Source of the DNA: Acidimicrobiaceae bacterium
GTDB lineage: Bacteria; Actinomycetota; Acidimicrobiia; Acidimicrobiales; Palsa-688
Assembly: GCA_003156795.1 (NCBI GenBank)
Contig: PMHU01000205.1
Location: forward strand, 10,576 to 26,653
DNA length: 16,078 nucleotides
Direction: 5' to 3'
Both the position numbers and the translations under genes were made by a program. Positions 1-6,438 of this stretch are shown piece after piece. The stretch's first letter is position 1, and each line of letters starts with the position of its first letter. The notes under the pieces were generated by a model, which saw nothing but the letters and a program-made list of their open reading frames with translations, was not told where the DNA came from and searched no databases.

Positions 1-608
1 CCGACGTCATAGACCGGGCCGGGTTCGCCGCGCTTTCGGAGGAATCGGGCCTGCACGACACCGAGAGGGAGATCATGGTCGTGCTCGACCCGGTCGACGG
101 CTCCACCAACGCCTCTCGGGGCATACCGTGGTGGGCGACGAGCGCGTGCGCCCTCGACGCCTCGGGGCCGCTGGCGGCGGTGGTGGTCAACCAAGCGACG
201 GGCACCCGTTTCGAAGCCACGCGCGGTGGGGGAGCCCGGCGCGACGGCGTGACCATCCGACCGACGTCCAGCCCCACGATGGGGCGTTCCATCGTGGCCC
301 TGTCGGGCTACCCGAGGCACTGGCTGGGGTGGTCTCAGTACCGTTCTCTGGGAGCCGCCGCCCTCGACTTGTGCGCGGTTGCTTGCGGGCAGGTAGACGC
401 GTTCATCGACTGTGCGTCCAGGCCCCTGGCTCCTTGGGACTACCTGGGCGGGGTGCTGATATGCGGTGAGGCCGGCGGGTTCGTAGCCGAGGCCTTCGGG
501 GAGGACCTGGTCGTACGGGATCACGAAAGCCGAAGGGTTCCGGTCGCAGCAGCGACGCCGGAGCTGCTGGCGGAGGCCGTCGCGGCCCGGCTCAGCTTGG
601 AGGGATGA
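1..608 (+). CDS. Inositol-monophosphatase-family phosphatase, 5' partial
   Basis: The 3' part of a Mg2+-dependent phosphomonoesterase of the inositol monophosphatase / bisphosphate nucleotidase superfamily. The frame is open from base 3, so the start lies left of the window. The family landmarks are in order: a metal-binding Glu in LSEESG just upstream of base 60; the signature DPVDGSTN from base 87, whose two Asp residues (codons 87-89 and 96-98) are metal ligands; and the C-terminal WDYLGG...GEAGG motif from base 435, whose Asp is the third metal ligand. The substrate cannot be read from sequence; inositol phosphate, sugar phosphate and PAP are all handled by this family. It ends six bases before the convergent secreted-protein gene. 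A sugar-phosphate role would suit the neighbouring glycan genes, but that is inference. The family call is secure; the substrate is unknown. Confidence 0.88.
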   Translation, partial: DVIDRAGFAALSEESGLHDTEREIMVVLDPVDGSTNASRGIPWWATSACALDASGPLAAVVVNQATGTRFEATRGGGARRDGVTIRPTSSPTMGRSIVALSGYPRHWLGWSQYRSLGAAALDLCAVACGQVDAFIDCASRPLAPWDYLGGVLICGEAGGFVAEAFGEDLVVRDHESRRVPVAAATPELLAEAVAARLSLEG

Positions 609-614
609 GAGAGC

Positions 615-2222
615 CTATCCCAGCGCCCGTCCGGACAGCTGGATCACCGGAAGGGAACTGGGCGCATTGTCCCCGATCGTCACGGTGGCGGTGTAGGACG
701 CATCCGCAGGGGGGCTGAACGTCACTCCGAGCGAGCATGACGCGCTCGGCGCGAGCGGACCGGAGAGGCAAGTGTCGCTGGCGACGTTGAACGCCGTCCC
801 GGCTTCGACGACGGAGCCGATCGTCAGGGATCCGGTGCCGGTATTGGTGACCACGAAGGTGGCGGCCGCCGAGGTCGTGCCCTTCGATCTCGTCGAGTAC
901 ACGTGCGACGTCGGGCTCAACGAGGCGCTGACCGTGATCGGCGTGCCGATCTGCTGGGCGTAGTCGGCGACCGTCGCGTATTCGCCGCCGTAGAGCTGGC
1001 TGTCGAACGCCCACATCAGGCCGATCAGGCCACAGGCGTGTGCGAGAGAGAAGTCGAGCGCCATCTGGGTGGCCGAGTTCTCTCCGGTGCTCTCGCCGAT
1101 CACTGACAGGCCGTGCTGGCCGGCGAGGTAGCTCAGCCACCGTATCGACGACCAATCGTCGACCTGGGAGTCGGTCTGCCAGTGCACCGAGGCGTCCGAG
1201 GCCGTGCAGACGTTGTCGGCCGGGGTTCCACTACCGTCGCCCACGCTCGTCACGTCGATCACCACGCCTGAAAGAGATGGCAGGTCGTCCAGCAGGACGG
1301 GGTACACGGCACCGCCGTTGAGAGTGAAGTACGGGTCGTACGACTCGGGTGCCAGGTTGGAGTCGATCCGGTTTGTGTAGACCCACGGGTTGGCGCCATC
1401 GCCGGCCAGTTGCAGCTGAAAACTCCCGGCGAATCCGGCGGCTCGGATGGTGCTCATTTCCCACCCGAGGGCGCTCGCCAGCGCCCCCTCGTACCAGTTG
1501 AACCAGGATTGGACCTGGGCCACCGCGACGGGAGAACCGTCCCAGGTGCCCGAACCGGGGACCCATCCCGGCATGGGGCTGGGGGTCGTCCCGGCCGGCA
1601 GGCCGCTCGTGGTGCCTTGGGCGGCGGCATCGAACGCCCACCACTGGTTGGTCGAGGTGGACGGGTAGACGGCCTCGCTCGAGTTCGAGAAGCTGATGGT
1701 GTAATAGCTGACCGTGCCGACCGACCCTTCAACGTTGTCGATGTAGGCCTGCGTCGCCTGGCGGGCCGATTGGCTGAACTCCAAGTTGATGGTGCCCGAA
1801 CTGTGGCCGAGCTGGTCGACCAACTGGCCTTCGGGAAGGGCAAGGGCCCAGGCCGGAGCGTGGTTGAGGCCGAGGTTGATCCCGATGGTGAAGCCGGCGC
1901 TCCGATAGCCGGCGACTATGGATGCCTCCTGGGCGATGTAGGACTCGCTGAACGTTCCGCTCGACGGCTCCCACTGCGACCAGTAGAGGCTCACCATGGC
2001 GAGGCGAATGCCGGCGCTGTAGTCGGAGGCCCGATAGACAGGGTTGGCGATCAACACTCCGTACTGTGGATCGGTCGAGGTCGACGCAGTCTTGGCGGCG
2101 AACATGGTCGCGGCCCGGAAGTGGGCGACCGGCGAGAAGGTCGTCGCGGACGCCACCGTCGGAGCCAGCCCGCCTGAGACCAAGGCCAAACAGAGGATGG
2201 CCCGGATCAGGCGTATTCCCAC
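615..2222 (-). CDS. Secreted glycoside-hydrolase-like protein with C-terminal Ig-like (ASH) domain
   Basis: A 535-residue exported protein. Residues 1-26 look like a Sec signal peptide: basic start GIRLIR, hydrophobic core, and VASA before the probable cut. Residues about 50-425 read as a TIM-barrel glycosidase of the clan GH-A kind: YGVLIANP near the first strand, SLYWSQWEP at 78-86, and two candidate catalytic acids, E183 in SNSSEAVYP and E377 in VIGESTGEN. The classic NE pair before the acid/base Glu is not obvious, so the GH family is not assigned and activity is not certain. Residues about 430-533 form a beta-sandwich resembling choice-of-anchor D / ASH domains (VVTNTGTGSLTIGSV, CSLGVTFSP). 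The start is GTG at 2220-2222; an in-frame TAG lies immediately upstream and GGAG sits only 2 nt before it. Convergent with the phosphatase gene and divergent from gmhB. It may trim or remodel the surface glycan (inference). Confidence 0.75.
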   Translation of the reverse strand: MGIRLIRAILCLALVSGGLAPTVASATTFSPVAHFRAATMFAAKTASTSTDPQYGVLIANPVYRASDYSAGIRLAMVSLYWSQWEPSSGTFSESYIAQEASIVAGYRSAGFTIGINLGLNHAPAWALALPEGQLVDQLGHSSGTINLEFSQSARQATQAYIDNVEGSVGTVSYYTISFSNSSEAVYPSTSTNQWWAFDAAAQGTTSGLPAGTTPSPMPGWVPGSGTWDGSPVAVAQVQSWFNWYEGALASALGWEMSTIRAAGFAGSFQLQLAGDGANPWVYTNRIDSNLAPESYDPYFTLNGGAVYPVLLDDLPSLSGVVIDVTSVGDGSGTPADNVCTASDASVHWQTDSQVDDWSSIRWLSYLAGQHGLSVIGESTGENSATQMALDFSLAHACGLIGLMWAFDSQLYGGEYATVADYAQQIGTPITVSASLSPTSHVYSTRSKGTTSAAATFVVTNTGTGSLTIGSVVEAGTAFNVASDTCLSGPLAPSASCSLGVTFSPPADASYTATVTIGDNAPSSLPVIQLSGRALG

Positions 2223-2422
2223 TACTCCACTGTCGACTCGCGATTGCCCTTTGTTGAGCGGAAGTCCGTTCCTTCGGGGTCCCGAGTTTCCGAGTATTCC
2301 GAAAACGGCGGTCCCACCTCGGCGCTTGCGACACGAAGCCGGGCGAGCGTCTCGCCGCAGTCACCAAGGCCTATCGTGGGCCACGTGACCGGCCTCCGTC
2401 ACCCGGTGCCCCGGCGGGCGAC
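2223..2422. promoter_or_regulatory. Divergent intergenic region between secreted-protein gene and gmhB
   Basis: A 200-bp space that must hold promoters for two divergent genes. I do not see a convincing -35/-10 pair on either strand. Between 2280 and 2302 there is a short run of three imperfect direct repeats, with the core CCGA at 2282, 2290 and 2299 (periods of 8 and 9 bp), which could bind a regulator. GGCC half-sites flank TATCGT near 2369-2383. No ORF here looks real. Confidence 0.3.
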
Positions 2423-3013
2423 ATGACGCTCTCGATAGGGCGCTACGTTTCACCGGGTCGGGTCGTCTCGGGACGGCCGGCGTTGTTTTGCGATCGCGAC
2501 GGCGTGCTCAATCGGAGAGTCCCCGGCGGCTATGTCACCGCACCGGTTCAAGTCGAGGTCCTCGGGATCGCCCTGCCCGCACTTCGTGCGGCCACGCACC
2601 TGGGGATGACGGTAGTGATGGTTACCAATCAGGGTGCGATCGGCCGACGCCTCGCGACCAGCGAGGAGGTTTTGCTCGTGAATGCCACGCTCCTCACGCA
2701 GCTGAGTAGCGTCGGTATCAGGATCGACGCCGTCTACGTTTGCCCGCACCACCCAGATGCAGCCGACGTGTCGGATCGGGACTGTCGGTGCCGCAAGCCG
2801 GCGCCGGGGCTGTTTCTCGCCGCCGCCGACGACCTCGGGATCGACCTGGCCAGGTCGGTGGCGATTGGCGACCAGCCTTCCGATCGGGAGGCCGCGATCA
2901 GCGCGGGGATACCTGCGGAGCGGATGGTGCTAGTGGCCGACGATGACGATCCAGGCGAGGTGGCGACGAGGGTCTGCAACGCCTTCGGCTGGGGGATGCA
3001 AGCCGACTCCTAG
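2423..3013 (+). CDS. gmhB: D-glycero-D-manno-heptose 1,7-bisphosphate 7-phosphatase (HAD superfamily)
   Basis: This 196-residue protein should remove the 7-phosphate from D-glycero-manno-heptose 1,7-bisphosphate, giving heptose 1-phosphate in the cytosol. All HAD-IIIA/GmhB signatures are present: nucleophile and acid/base D24 and D26 in DRDGVLN, T68-N69 in VTNQ, Zn ligands C107, H109, C121 and C123 in CPHHP and CRCRKPAPG, and D150 in GDQPSD. The Cys/His zinc cluster separates GmhB from the related histidinol-phosphatase-only enzymes, although substrate choice between alpha and beta anomers cannot be read by eye. The ATG at 2423 gives about 20 residues before motif I, slightly long; I see no strong Shine-Dalgarno site and no better start. 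It stands alone between two minus-strand genes, yet matches the heptose kinase HddA and the GmhA module encoded in the same window, which favours the alpha (GDP-heptose) branch. Confidence 0.87.
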   Translation: MTLSIGRYVSPGRVVSGRPALFCDRDGVLNRRVPGGYVTAPVQVEVLGIALPALRAATHLGMTVVMVTNQGAIGRRLATSEEVLLVNATLLTQLSSVGIRIDAVYVCPHHPDAADVSDRDCRCRKPAPGLFLAAADDLGIDLARSVAIGDQPSDREAAISAGIPAERMVLVADDDDPGEVATRVCNAFGWGMQADS

Positions 3014-3025
3014 GTCGGGCCCGAC
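3014..3025. repeat. Perfect 12-bp palindrome between convergent genes
   Basis: GTCGGGCCCGAC fills almost exactly the gap between the gmhB stop (3011-3013) and the stop of the convergent membrane glycosyltransferase (3025-3027). It has no loop bases and no T-run on either side, so it is a poor intrinsic terminator, but it is the only structure available at this junction. It may be chance in GC-rich DNA. Confidence 0.25.
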
Positions 3026-4707
3026 TACCAAGCGGCCGGATTCTTGGGTTCTATCACCACGATGTTGCCGCTGGAATCGGACGGCGAGGTCTGATAGACG
3101 ATGCGGCCGTTGTCGACGAAGTACTGGTAGGACTGCGGGCTCACGAACGCGTAGTTACCCTCGACCTCCTTGGGGATGGCCACGAAGTAGCGGACCCCGT
3201 CGGCGACCATGTTGCGGGGGAACCCGAGCGGGACGGGTTGGAACCCTTCGTATTCCACCGCGAACTGGATCACGCCCTCGGCGTAGGCGATCGAGGAACC
3301 CGAGGACACGTTGGCCCGCAGCCAGGTCGTGAGCAGCTGCATTTCGTCCACCGGGTGGGACTGAGTGTCGATCCAGGCGATTCCATTCCACATGAGGGTC
3401 ACCGCCATCAGAGATGCCACCGCGACGGTTGCCCGTAAGCGCACCGTATGGCGCTCTTGGACCCGCCGGAAGTGCGATCCAGCGCGGGGCCGCCGCCAGG
3501 CCGCCGGGCCAAGGACCCTACGGATGACGCCGGGCAGGACGACGGCGCTGGCGACGATGGCCGGTATCGACAGGTAGTAGAGGAACTGCTCTTCTATGGT
3601 TCCGAACACCAGGCTGTAGCCAATGAGGACTACGGCGGTCGCGGTGACCAATCCGAGCAGTCGGTGTTCCGGGCGGCGCGATCTCAGTAGCGAAACGCCG
3701 CAGACCGTGCCGACCCCGACGATCAGATAGCTGAAGGCGAAGGTGCTGGCCTGGGACGTCAGAGTTCCCGTGAGGGACGGGGACCCCTGGCGGTTGAAGC
3801 CAGTGGTGATCGTGATCCCGAGGGCCCGGCGGATCCCCGACGTCTTCGCCGATACCAGCGCACCGCCATAGCCCTGCGCGACGCACGCAACCACGTAGAC
3901 GGAATACGGAAGAACGGACATCACCAACGCCCACAAGGTCAGCCGGCGCGCCATCACCCACCCGAGGGCGGCGAGTACCGCCAGGACAGCCACGGTCTCT
4001 AACGCCACGAGATCCTTGGTGAGGACGGCGAGACCGAACAGAAGGCCGCCGGATCCAGCCTCGAGTGCGGGGCGGCGAGAGGATCCCTGGGCGACCCGGA
4101 CGATCAGCAGCATCCCCGCGAGGACCCACATCATGGTGGATGTCTCGAGGAACACCAGACCGTTTTCGCGGATCACGTACGGGTCAATACTGAAAAGCAG
4201 GCCGGCGGCCAGGCCGGCGCCCGGACCGGCGAGCCGCCGTCCCAGGGCGAAGATCAGCACGACACTGATGGCGGCCACCACCGTGTTCAGTTCTCGGGCC
4301 CGGATGACTTGCGCCACCAGGCCGGCCGGTCGGCCGGCTACAACCTCCCAGAGGGCCTCCAGCATGAAGAAGCCCGGTGGGTGCAACAGGAACACCTGGT
4401 GCACGTTTCCTTCCCCGGGAGGCAATGTCGGGGGTATGCGACCGTGCCGCACGGAATTCCCCAGGTTCATGTAGAAGATCTCGTCCACCGTGATCTGGTT
4501 GGCCGTTCCCAGGCCGACTAGGCGGATCGTCGCGGTCAGTGCCGCCAGCGCACCGCCTAGGCCCCACGTCTGCCACCGGGGATGGGTCGAGCCCCGCCGA
4601 CGCCGGATGTCGAGGCCTCGGCTGGGATCGTCGAAGACCACATCGACTGCCGGGCGCGTAGTCGGCCGGGGTCTGACGTCAGTGATCACTGTCTCACATA
4701 ACGCCAC
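3025..4707 (-). CDS. GT39/ArnT-like polytopic membrane glycosyltransferase
   Basis: A 560-residue integral membrane protein of the GT-C fold (PMT_2 / ArnT-like). After a cytosolic basic tail of about 45 residues comes a first hydrophobic segment, then the acidic DE pair at 75-76 (ITVDEIFYMN) in the first external loop, which in this family helps bind the polyprenyl-phosphate donor or act as base, and HPPG at 109-112, matching the family's HPP motif. About ten further hydrophobic stretches run to residue ~430, followed by a soluble extracytoplasmic tail of roughly 120 residues. Such enzymes move a sugar from a polyprenyl-phosphate carrier to protein, lipid or glycan on the outer face. The GTG at 4707 lacks a clear ribosome site, and the in-frame GTG at 4689 is a plausible alternative. 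It lies 87 bp downstream of hddA on the same strand, so the two may be co-transcribed. Acceptor unknown. Confidence 0.82.
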   Translation of the reverse strand: MALCETVITDVRPRPTTRPAVDVVFDDPSRGLDIRRRRGSTHPRWQTWGLGGALAALTATIRLVGLGTANQITVDEIFYMNLGNSVRHGRIPPTLPPGEGNVHQVFLLHPPGFFMLEALWEVVAGRPAGLVAQVIRARELNTVVAAISVVLIFALGRRLAGPGAGLAAGLLFSIDPYVIRENGLVFLETSTMMWVLAGMLLIVRVAQGSSRRPALEAGSGGLLFGLAVLTKDLVALETVAVLAVLAALGWVMARRLTLWALVMSVLPYSVYVVACVAQGYGGALVSAKTSGIRRALGITITTGFNRQGSPSLTGTLTSQASTFAFSYLIVGVGTVCGVSLLRSRRPEHRLLGLVTATAVVLIGYSLVFGTIEEQFLYYLSIPAIVASAVVLPGVIRRVLGPAAWRRPRAGSHFRRVQERHTVRLRATVAVASLMAVTLMWNGIAWIDTQSHPVDEMQLLTTWLRANVSSGSSIAYAEGVIQFAVEYEGFQPVPLGFPRNMVADGVRYFVAIPKEVEGNYAFVSPQSYQYFVDNGRIVYQTSPSDSSGNIVVIEPKNPAAW

Positions 4708-4736
4708 GGCGACGCTGAGGCCGAGCCGGCGAGAGG

Positions 4737-4752
4737 GACCCCCGGGCGGGTC
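4737..4752. repeat. Small inverted repeat in the hddA-GT39 spacer
   Basis: GACCC (4737-4741) and GGGTC (4748-4752) flank a six-base loop in the 87-bp gap between the kinase and the membrane glycosyltransferase. A short GC stem like this could be an mRNA-processing or attenuation element, or chance. There is no T-run, so it is not a canonical terminator on either strand. Confidence 0.2.
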
Positions 4753-4794
4753 GGGCCTTCAGGTAGCCGGGATGGCAGCGACAGCAGCAGCAGA

Positions 4795-5898
4795 TCACCG
4801 CACCGTCCAGGCGACGGCTCCATCGTCTACGAAGTGCACGGGCTCGACCCGCCCATGTTCCAGCCCAGCCAGGGCCTTGAGCAGCTCCGGTCGGCGGGTC
4901 GGCTCGCACAGGAGCATGAGATAGCCCCCGCCGCCTGCACCCGACACCTTGCCCGCCAGGGCGCCGGCGCCACGCGCCACTGTAAAGACGTTGTCGATCT
5001 CATCCGTGGTGATCCCTTCCGCTAAGCGCTTCTTGACCTCCCAACCCCGGTCGAGGACCTGGGCCAGTTGGCCCAGGTCGCCGCGTACCAAGGCCTGTCG
5101 CATCGCCACGGCCTCGGCCTTGATGTCGTGGGTCGCCGCCAGTTGGTCGGCCGCGCCGGCGCGAATATGGTCGGCCTGGCGCTCGATGATCCCGGCCGAC
5201 GACCTCGACACCTCGGTTTGGAACAGGACCATGGACGCCTCCAACTCCCTGACGATTGCCGCAGGGAGTCGCAACGGGCTCACGATCACGTGTCCACCGG
5301 CGCCGAACTCCATGCTGTTGAACCCCCCGAATGTGGCGGCGTACTGGTCCTGGCGTCCGCCTGCCAGCCCGCAATCGATTCTTTCGACGTCGTACGCCAT
5401 CTGCGCCACGTCGTAGGTGCCCATGGGTAATCCGAAGAACTCCCGGAACGCTTCTACCAACGCCACCACCAGGGTCGACGACGAGCCCAGACCCGAACCG
5501 GGCGGCGCTTCGCTCACGGTCGTCAACTTCACTCCCGGCCGACCGAGATCGAACAGCTTGCAGATGCGGCGATAGACGGAAGCGTGCAGGGGTAGCACCG
5601 GCTCGTCCGACGAGGGCAGCTCATCGGACCAGCGCAGGTCCATGGCCTTACCTATGTCGGCGGCCTGGATCTCCACGTCCCCGGGGTTCCCGTCTTCGAT
5701 GGTGGCGTAGCAGTAGCGGTCGATGGTGGCGTTCAGCACGAGGCCACCGTGATCGTCGCAGTACGGCGACACGTCCGTCCCACCACCGGCCAGACCGAGG
5801 CGGAGGGGCGCGCGCGAACGCACGACCCGTTGCCTGGCTCCCGTCGCCGACGGGTCCCAGAGGACCCGTCTCGCCGCGGTCACTGTTTGCGTGGGCAT
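4795..5898 (-). CDS. hddA: D-glycero-alpha-D-manno-heptose 7-phosphate kinase (GHMP kinase)
   Basis: A 367-residue GHMP-family kinase that should phosphorylate C1 of D-glycero-alpha-D-manno-heptose 7-phosphate with ATP. The N-terminal substrate motif LRLGLAGGGTDVSPY (AGGGTD at 37-42) with the following HGGLVLNATIDRY is typical of HddA and distinguishes it from galactokinases and mevalonate-pathway kinases. The ATP loop PPGSGLGSSS lies at 132-141 and the C-terminal glycine motif KVSGAGGGG at 317-325. About 25 extra N-terminal residues precede the conserved core. The ATG is supported by GAGGAG four bases upstream (plus-strand 5903-5908); a downstream in-frame GTG near 5824 is less likely. It is the first gene of the minus-strand pair reading out of the 540-bp regulatory region, and its partners GmhB and GmhA are encoded nearby. 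An unusual sugar-1-kinase specificity cannot be fully excluded. Confidence 0.87.
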   Translation of the reverse strand: MPTQTVTAARRVLWDPSATGARQRVVRSRAPLRLGLAGGGTDVSPYCDDHGGLVLNATIDRYCYATIEDGNPGDVEIQAADIGKAMDLRWSDELPSSDEPVLPLHASVYRRICKLFDLGRPGVKLTTVSEAPPGSGLGSSSTLVVALVEAFREFFGLPMGTYDVAQMAYDVERIDCGLAGGRQDQYAATFGGFNSMEFGAGGHVIVSPLRLPAAIVRELEASMVLFQTEVSRSSAGIIERQADHIRAGAADQLAATHDIKAEAVAMRQALVRGDLGQLAQVLDRGWEVKKRLAEGITTDEIDNVFTVARGAGALAGKVSGAGGGGYLMLLCEPTRRPELLKALAGLEHGRVEPVHFVDDGAVAWTVR

Positions 5899-5902
5899 GG
5901 AA

Positions 5903-5908
5903 CTCCTC
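5903..5908 (-). promoter_or_regulatory. Ribosome binding site of hddA
   Basis: GAGGAG on the minus strand, four bases before the ATG at 5898. It selects this start over later in-frame GTG codons and keeps the N-terminal extension of HddA. Confidence 0.65.
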
Positions 5909-5966
5909 GAGCGTATTTGCCTGGGGGTGCGCAGAACCCGGATTGATGCGGTCCTGTCAGTGGACG

Positions 5967-5981
5967 GATTTACCGTAAATC
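5967..5981. promoter_or_regulatory. 15-bp perfect inverted repeat, candidate operator
   Basis: GATTTAC-C-GTAAATC: two perfect 7-bp arms around one central base, AT-rich in a GC-rich genome, about 70-85 bp upstream of the hddA start. The compact symmetric form suits a dimeric repressor or activator site. The regulator is unknown and no second copy was found in the window. Confidence 0.45.
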
Positions 5982-6033
5982 GAACGTTATCTTCGGAGTA
6001 TTAATTCGACGGCGAGGGGAACAGGATAGGCCT

Positions 6034-6061
6034 ATTGTACCGAAGAACCTTGGATACGCAA
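6034..6061 (-). promoter_or_regulatory. Candidate hddA promoter
   Basis: On the minus strand TACAAT (plus-strand 6034-6039, five of six matching TATAAT) is preceded by TTGCGT (plus-strand 6056-6061, three of six matching TTGACA) with a 16-bp spacer. Transcription would start near 6027 and give a leader of about 130 nt that contains the 5967-5981 inverted repeat. The palindrome ATAGGCCTAT at 6026-6035 overlaps the -10 and the predicted start, so it could be an operator. This is a prediction by eye only. Confidence 0.3.
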
Positions 6062-6082
6062 GAGGCTGATAGGAGCGTAACC
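6052..6082. repeat. Inverted repeat / potential stem-loop
   Basis: GGATACGC (6052-6059) and GCGTAACC (6075-6082) pair at seven of eight positions around a 15-base loop. It is followed at once by the duplicated CGGGAGG elements. It could fold in RNA on either strand or form a DNA-binding site, and it overlaps the putative hddA -35. Confidence 0.35.
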
Positions 6083-6302
6083 GGGAGGTGCGAGCGCCAA
6101 CGGGAGGCCCTCTGACACTGCTATCACACGCGGAGAAATTTCGGATGTGTCGAGTCAAAGGCGAAAATAGCGAAACCGACTCGACCGTTCACATGCCTGA
6201 AACGTTTCGACATTTCGGCACGTCAGAGGGCTCTTCGAAGGCCCAGGACACCGAATGGCCAACTCCGCGCCATCAAATGGCTACCCACGTAGCACTTGTT
6301 CG

Positions 6303-6340
6303 GTCTACGGTCAGTCACCGAGGAACCACTGTCCGTAGCC
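6303..6340. repeat. Stem-loop upstream of the GT2 operon
   Basis: CTACGGTCAGT (6305-6315) and ACTGTCCGTAG (6328-6338) pair at ten of eleven positions around a 12-base loop, and the stem extends by GG/CC past a bulged T. It sits 100-135 bp before the GT2 start. It has no trailing T-run, so it is more likely a leader structure or binding site than a terminator. Confidence 0.4.
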
Positions 6341-6381
6341 ATAGATTGGAGAATCGACACCTGAGACTTCAGCACCGTCAG

Positions 6382-6409
6382 TTGACTCGCTAAACCCATA
6401 TGCATTAGC
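6382..6409 (+). promoter_or_regulatory. Weak candidate promoter of the plus-strand glycan operon
   Basis: TTGACT at 6382-6387 is a good -35 match, with a 16-bp spacer to ATTAGC at 6404-6409, a poor -10 that is preceded by an extended-minus-10-like TG at 6401-6402. It would place the transcript start near 6416, just before the ribosome site of the GT2 gene. If correct, the stem-loop at 6303-6340 would be outside the transcript and would be a DNA site. Confidence 0.22.
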
Positions 6410-6426
6410 CATGGTCGCTGTTTATC

Positions 6427-6431
6427 GGAGG
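6427..6431 (+). promoter_or_regulatory. Ribosome binding site deciding the TTG start of the GT2 gene
   Basis: GGAGG with seven bases to TTG at 6439-6441 is the best Shine-Dalgarno site in the operon. It supports the rare TTG start and a 50-residue leader before the GT2 core, rather than the internal ATG at residue 54. Confidence 0.6.
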
Positions 6432-6438
6432 CGTTCGA

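Larger units (their letters stand above)
5899..6438. other. 540-bp divergent intergenic region rich in inverted repeats, no convincing gene
   Basis: This is the longest non-coding stretch in the window and lies between the divergent hddA and GT2 operon starts. Two 60-base lines counted by hand (6001-6060 and 6121-6180) are 50% and 48% G+C, well below the adjoining genes. It holds several perfect or near-perfect inverted repeats: 5967-5981, 6026-6035, 6052-6082, 6199-6208 and 6303-6340. It also has CGGGAGG twice, at 6082-6088 and 6101-6107, flanking a small GGTGC/GCGCC stem. Open frames here (for example 6088-6393 plus, 5970-6158 minus) have no recognisable domain or codon bias like the neighbours. 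It most likely carries promoters, operators and 5' leaders for both glycan operons. I could not match it to a riboswitch family I know. Confidence 0.6.

Noticed and set aside
2244..2426. 60-codon plus-strand frame ending on the gmhB start
   Set aside because: It overlaps gmhB by ATGA but has no motif, no ribosome site and a Ser/Pro/Arg-rich composition; more likely promoter DNA.
4775..4794. Short CAG-rich run in the hddA-GT39 spacer
   Set aside because: Only a few units and interrupted; too short to be a meaningful microsatellite.
6088..6393. 101-codon plus-strand frame in the 540-bp intergenic region
   Set aside because: Composition is rich in His, Arg, Ser and Thr with no hydrophobic core, the codon use is unlike the neighbours, and it shares the region with several inverted repeats.
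5899..6438. A known riboswitch (c-di-GMP or c-di-AMP type) in the intergenic leader
   Set aside because: I looked for the conserved core sequences of these classes around the CGGGAGG repeats and the stem-loops and could not match them.
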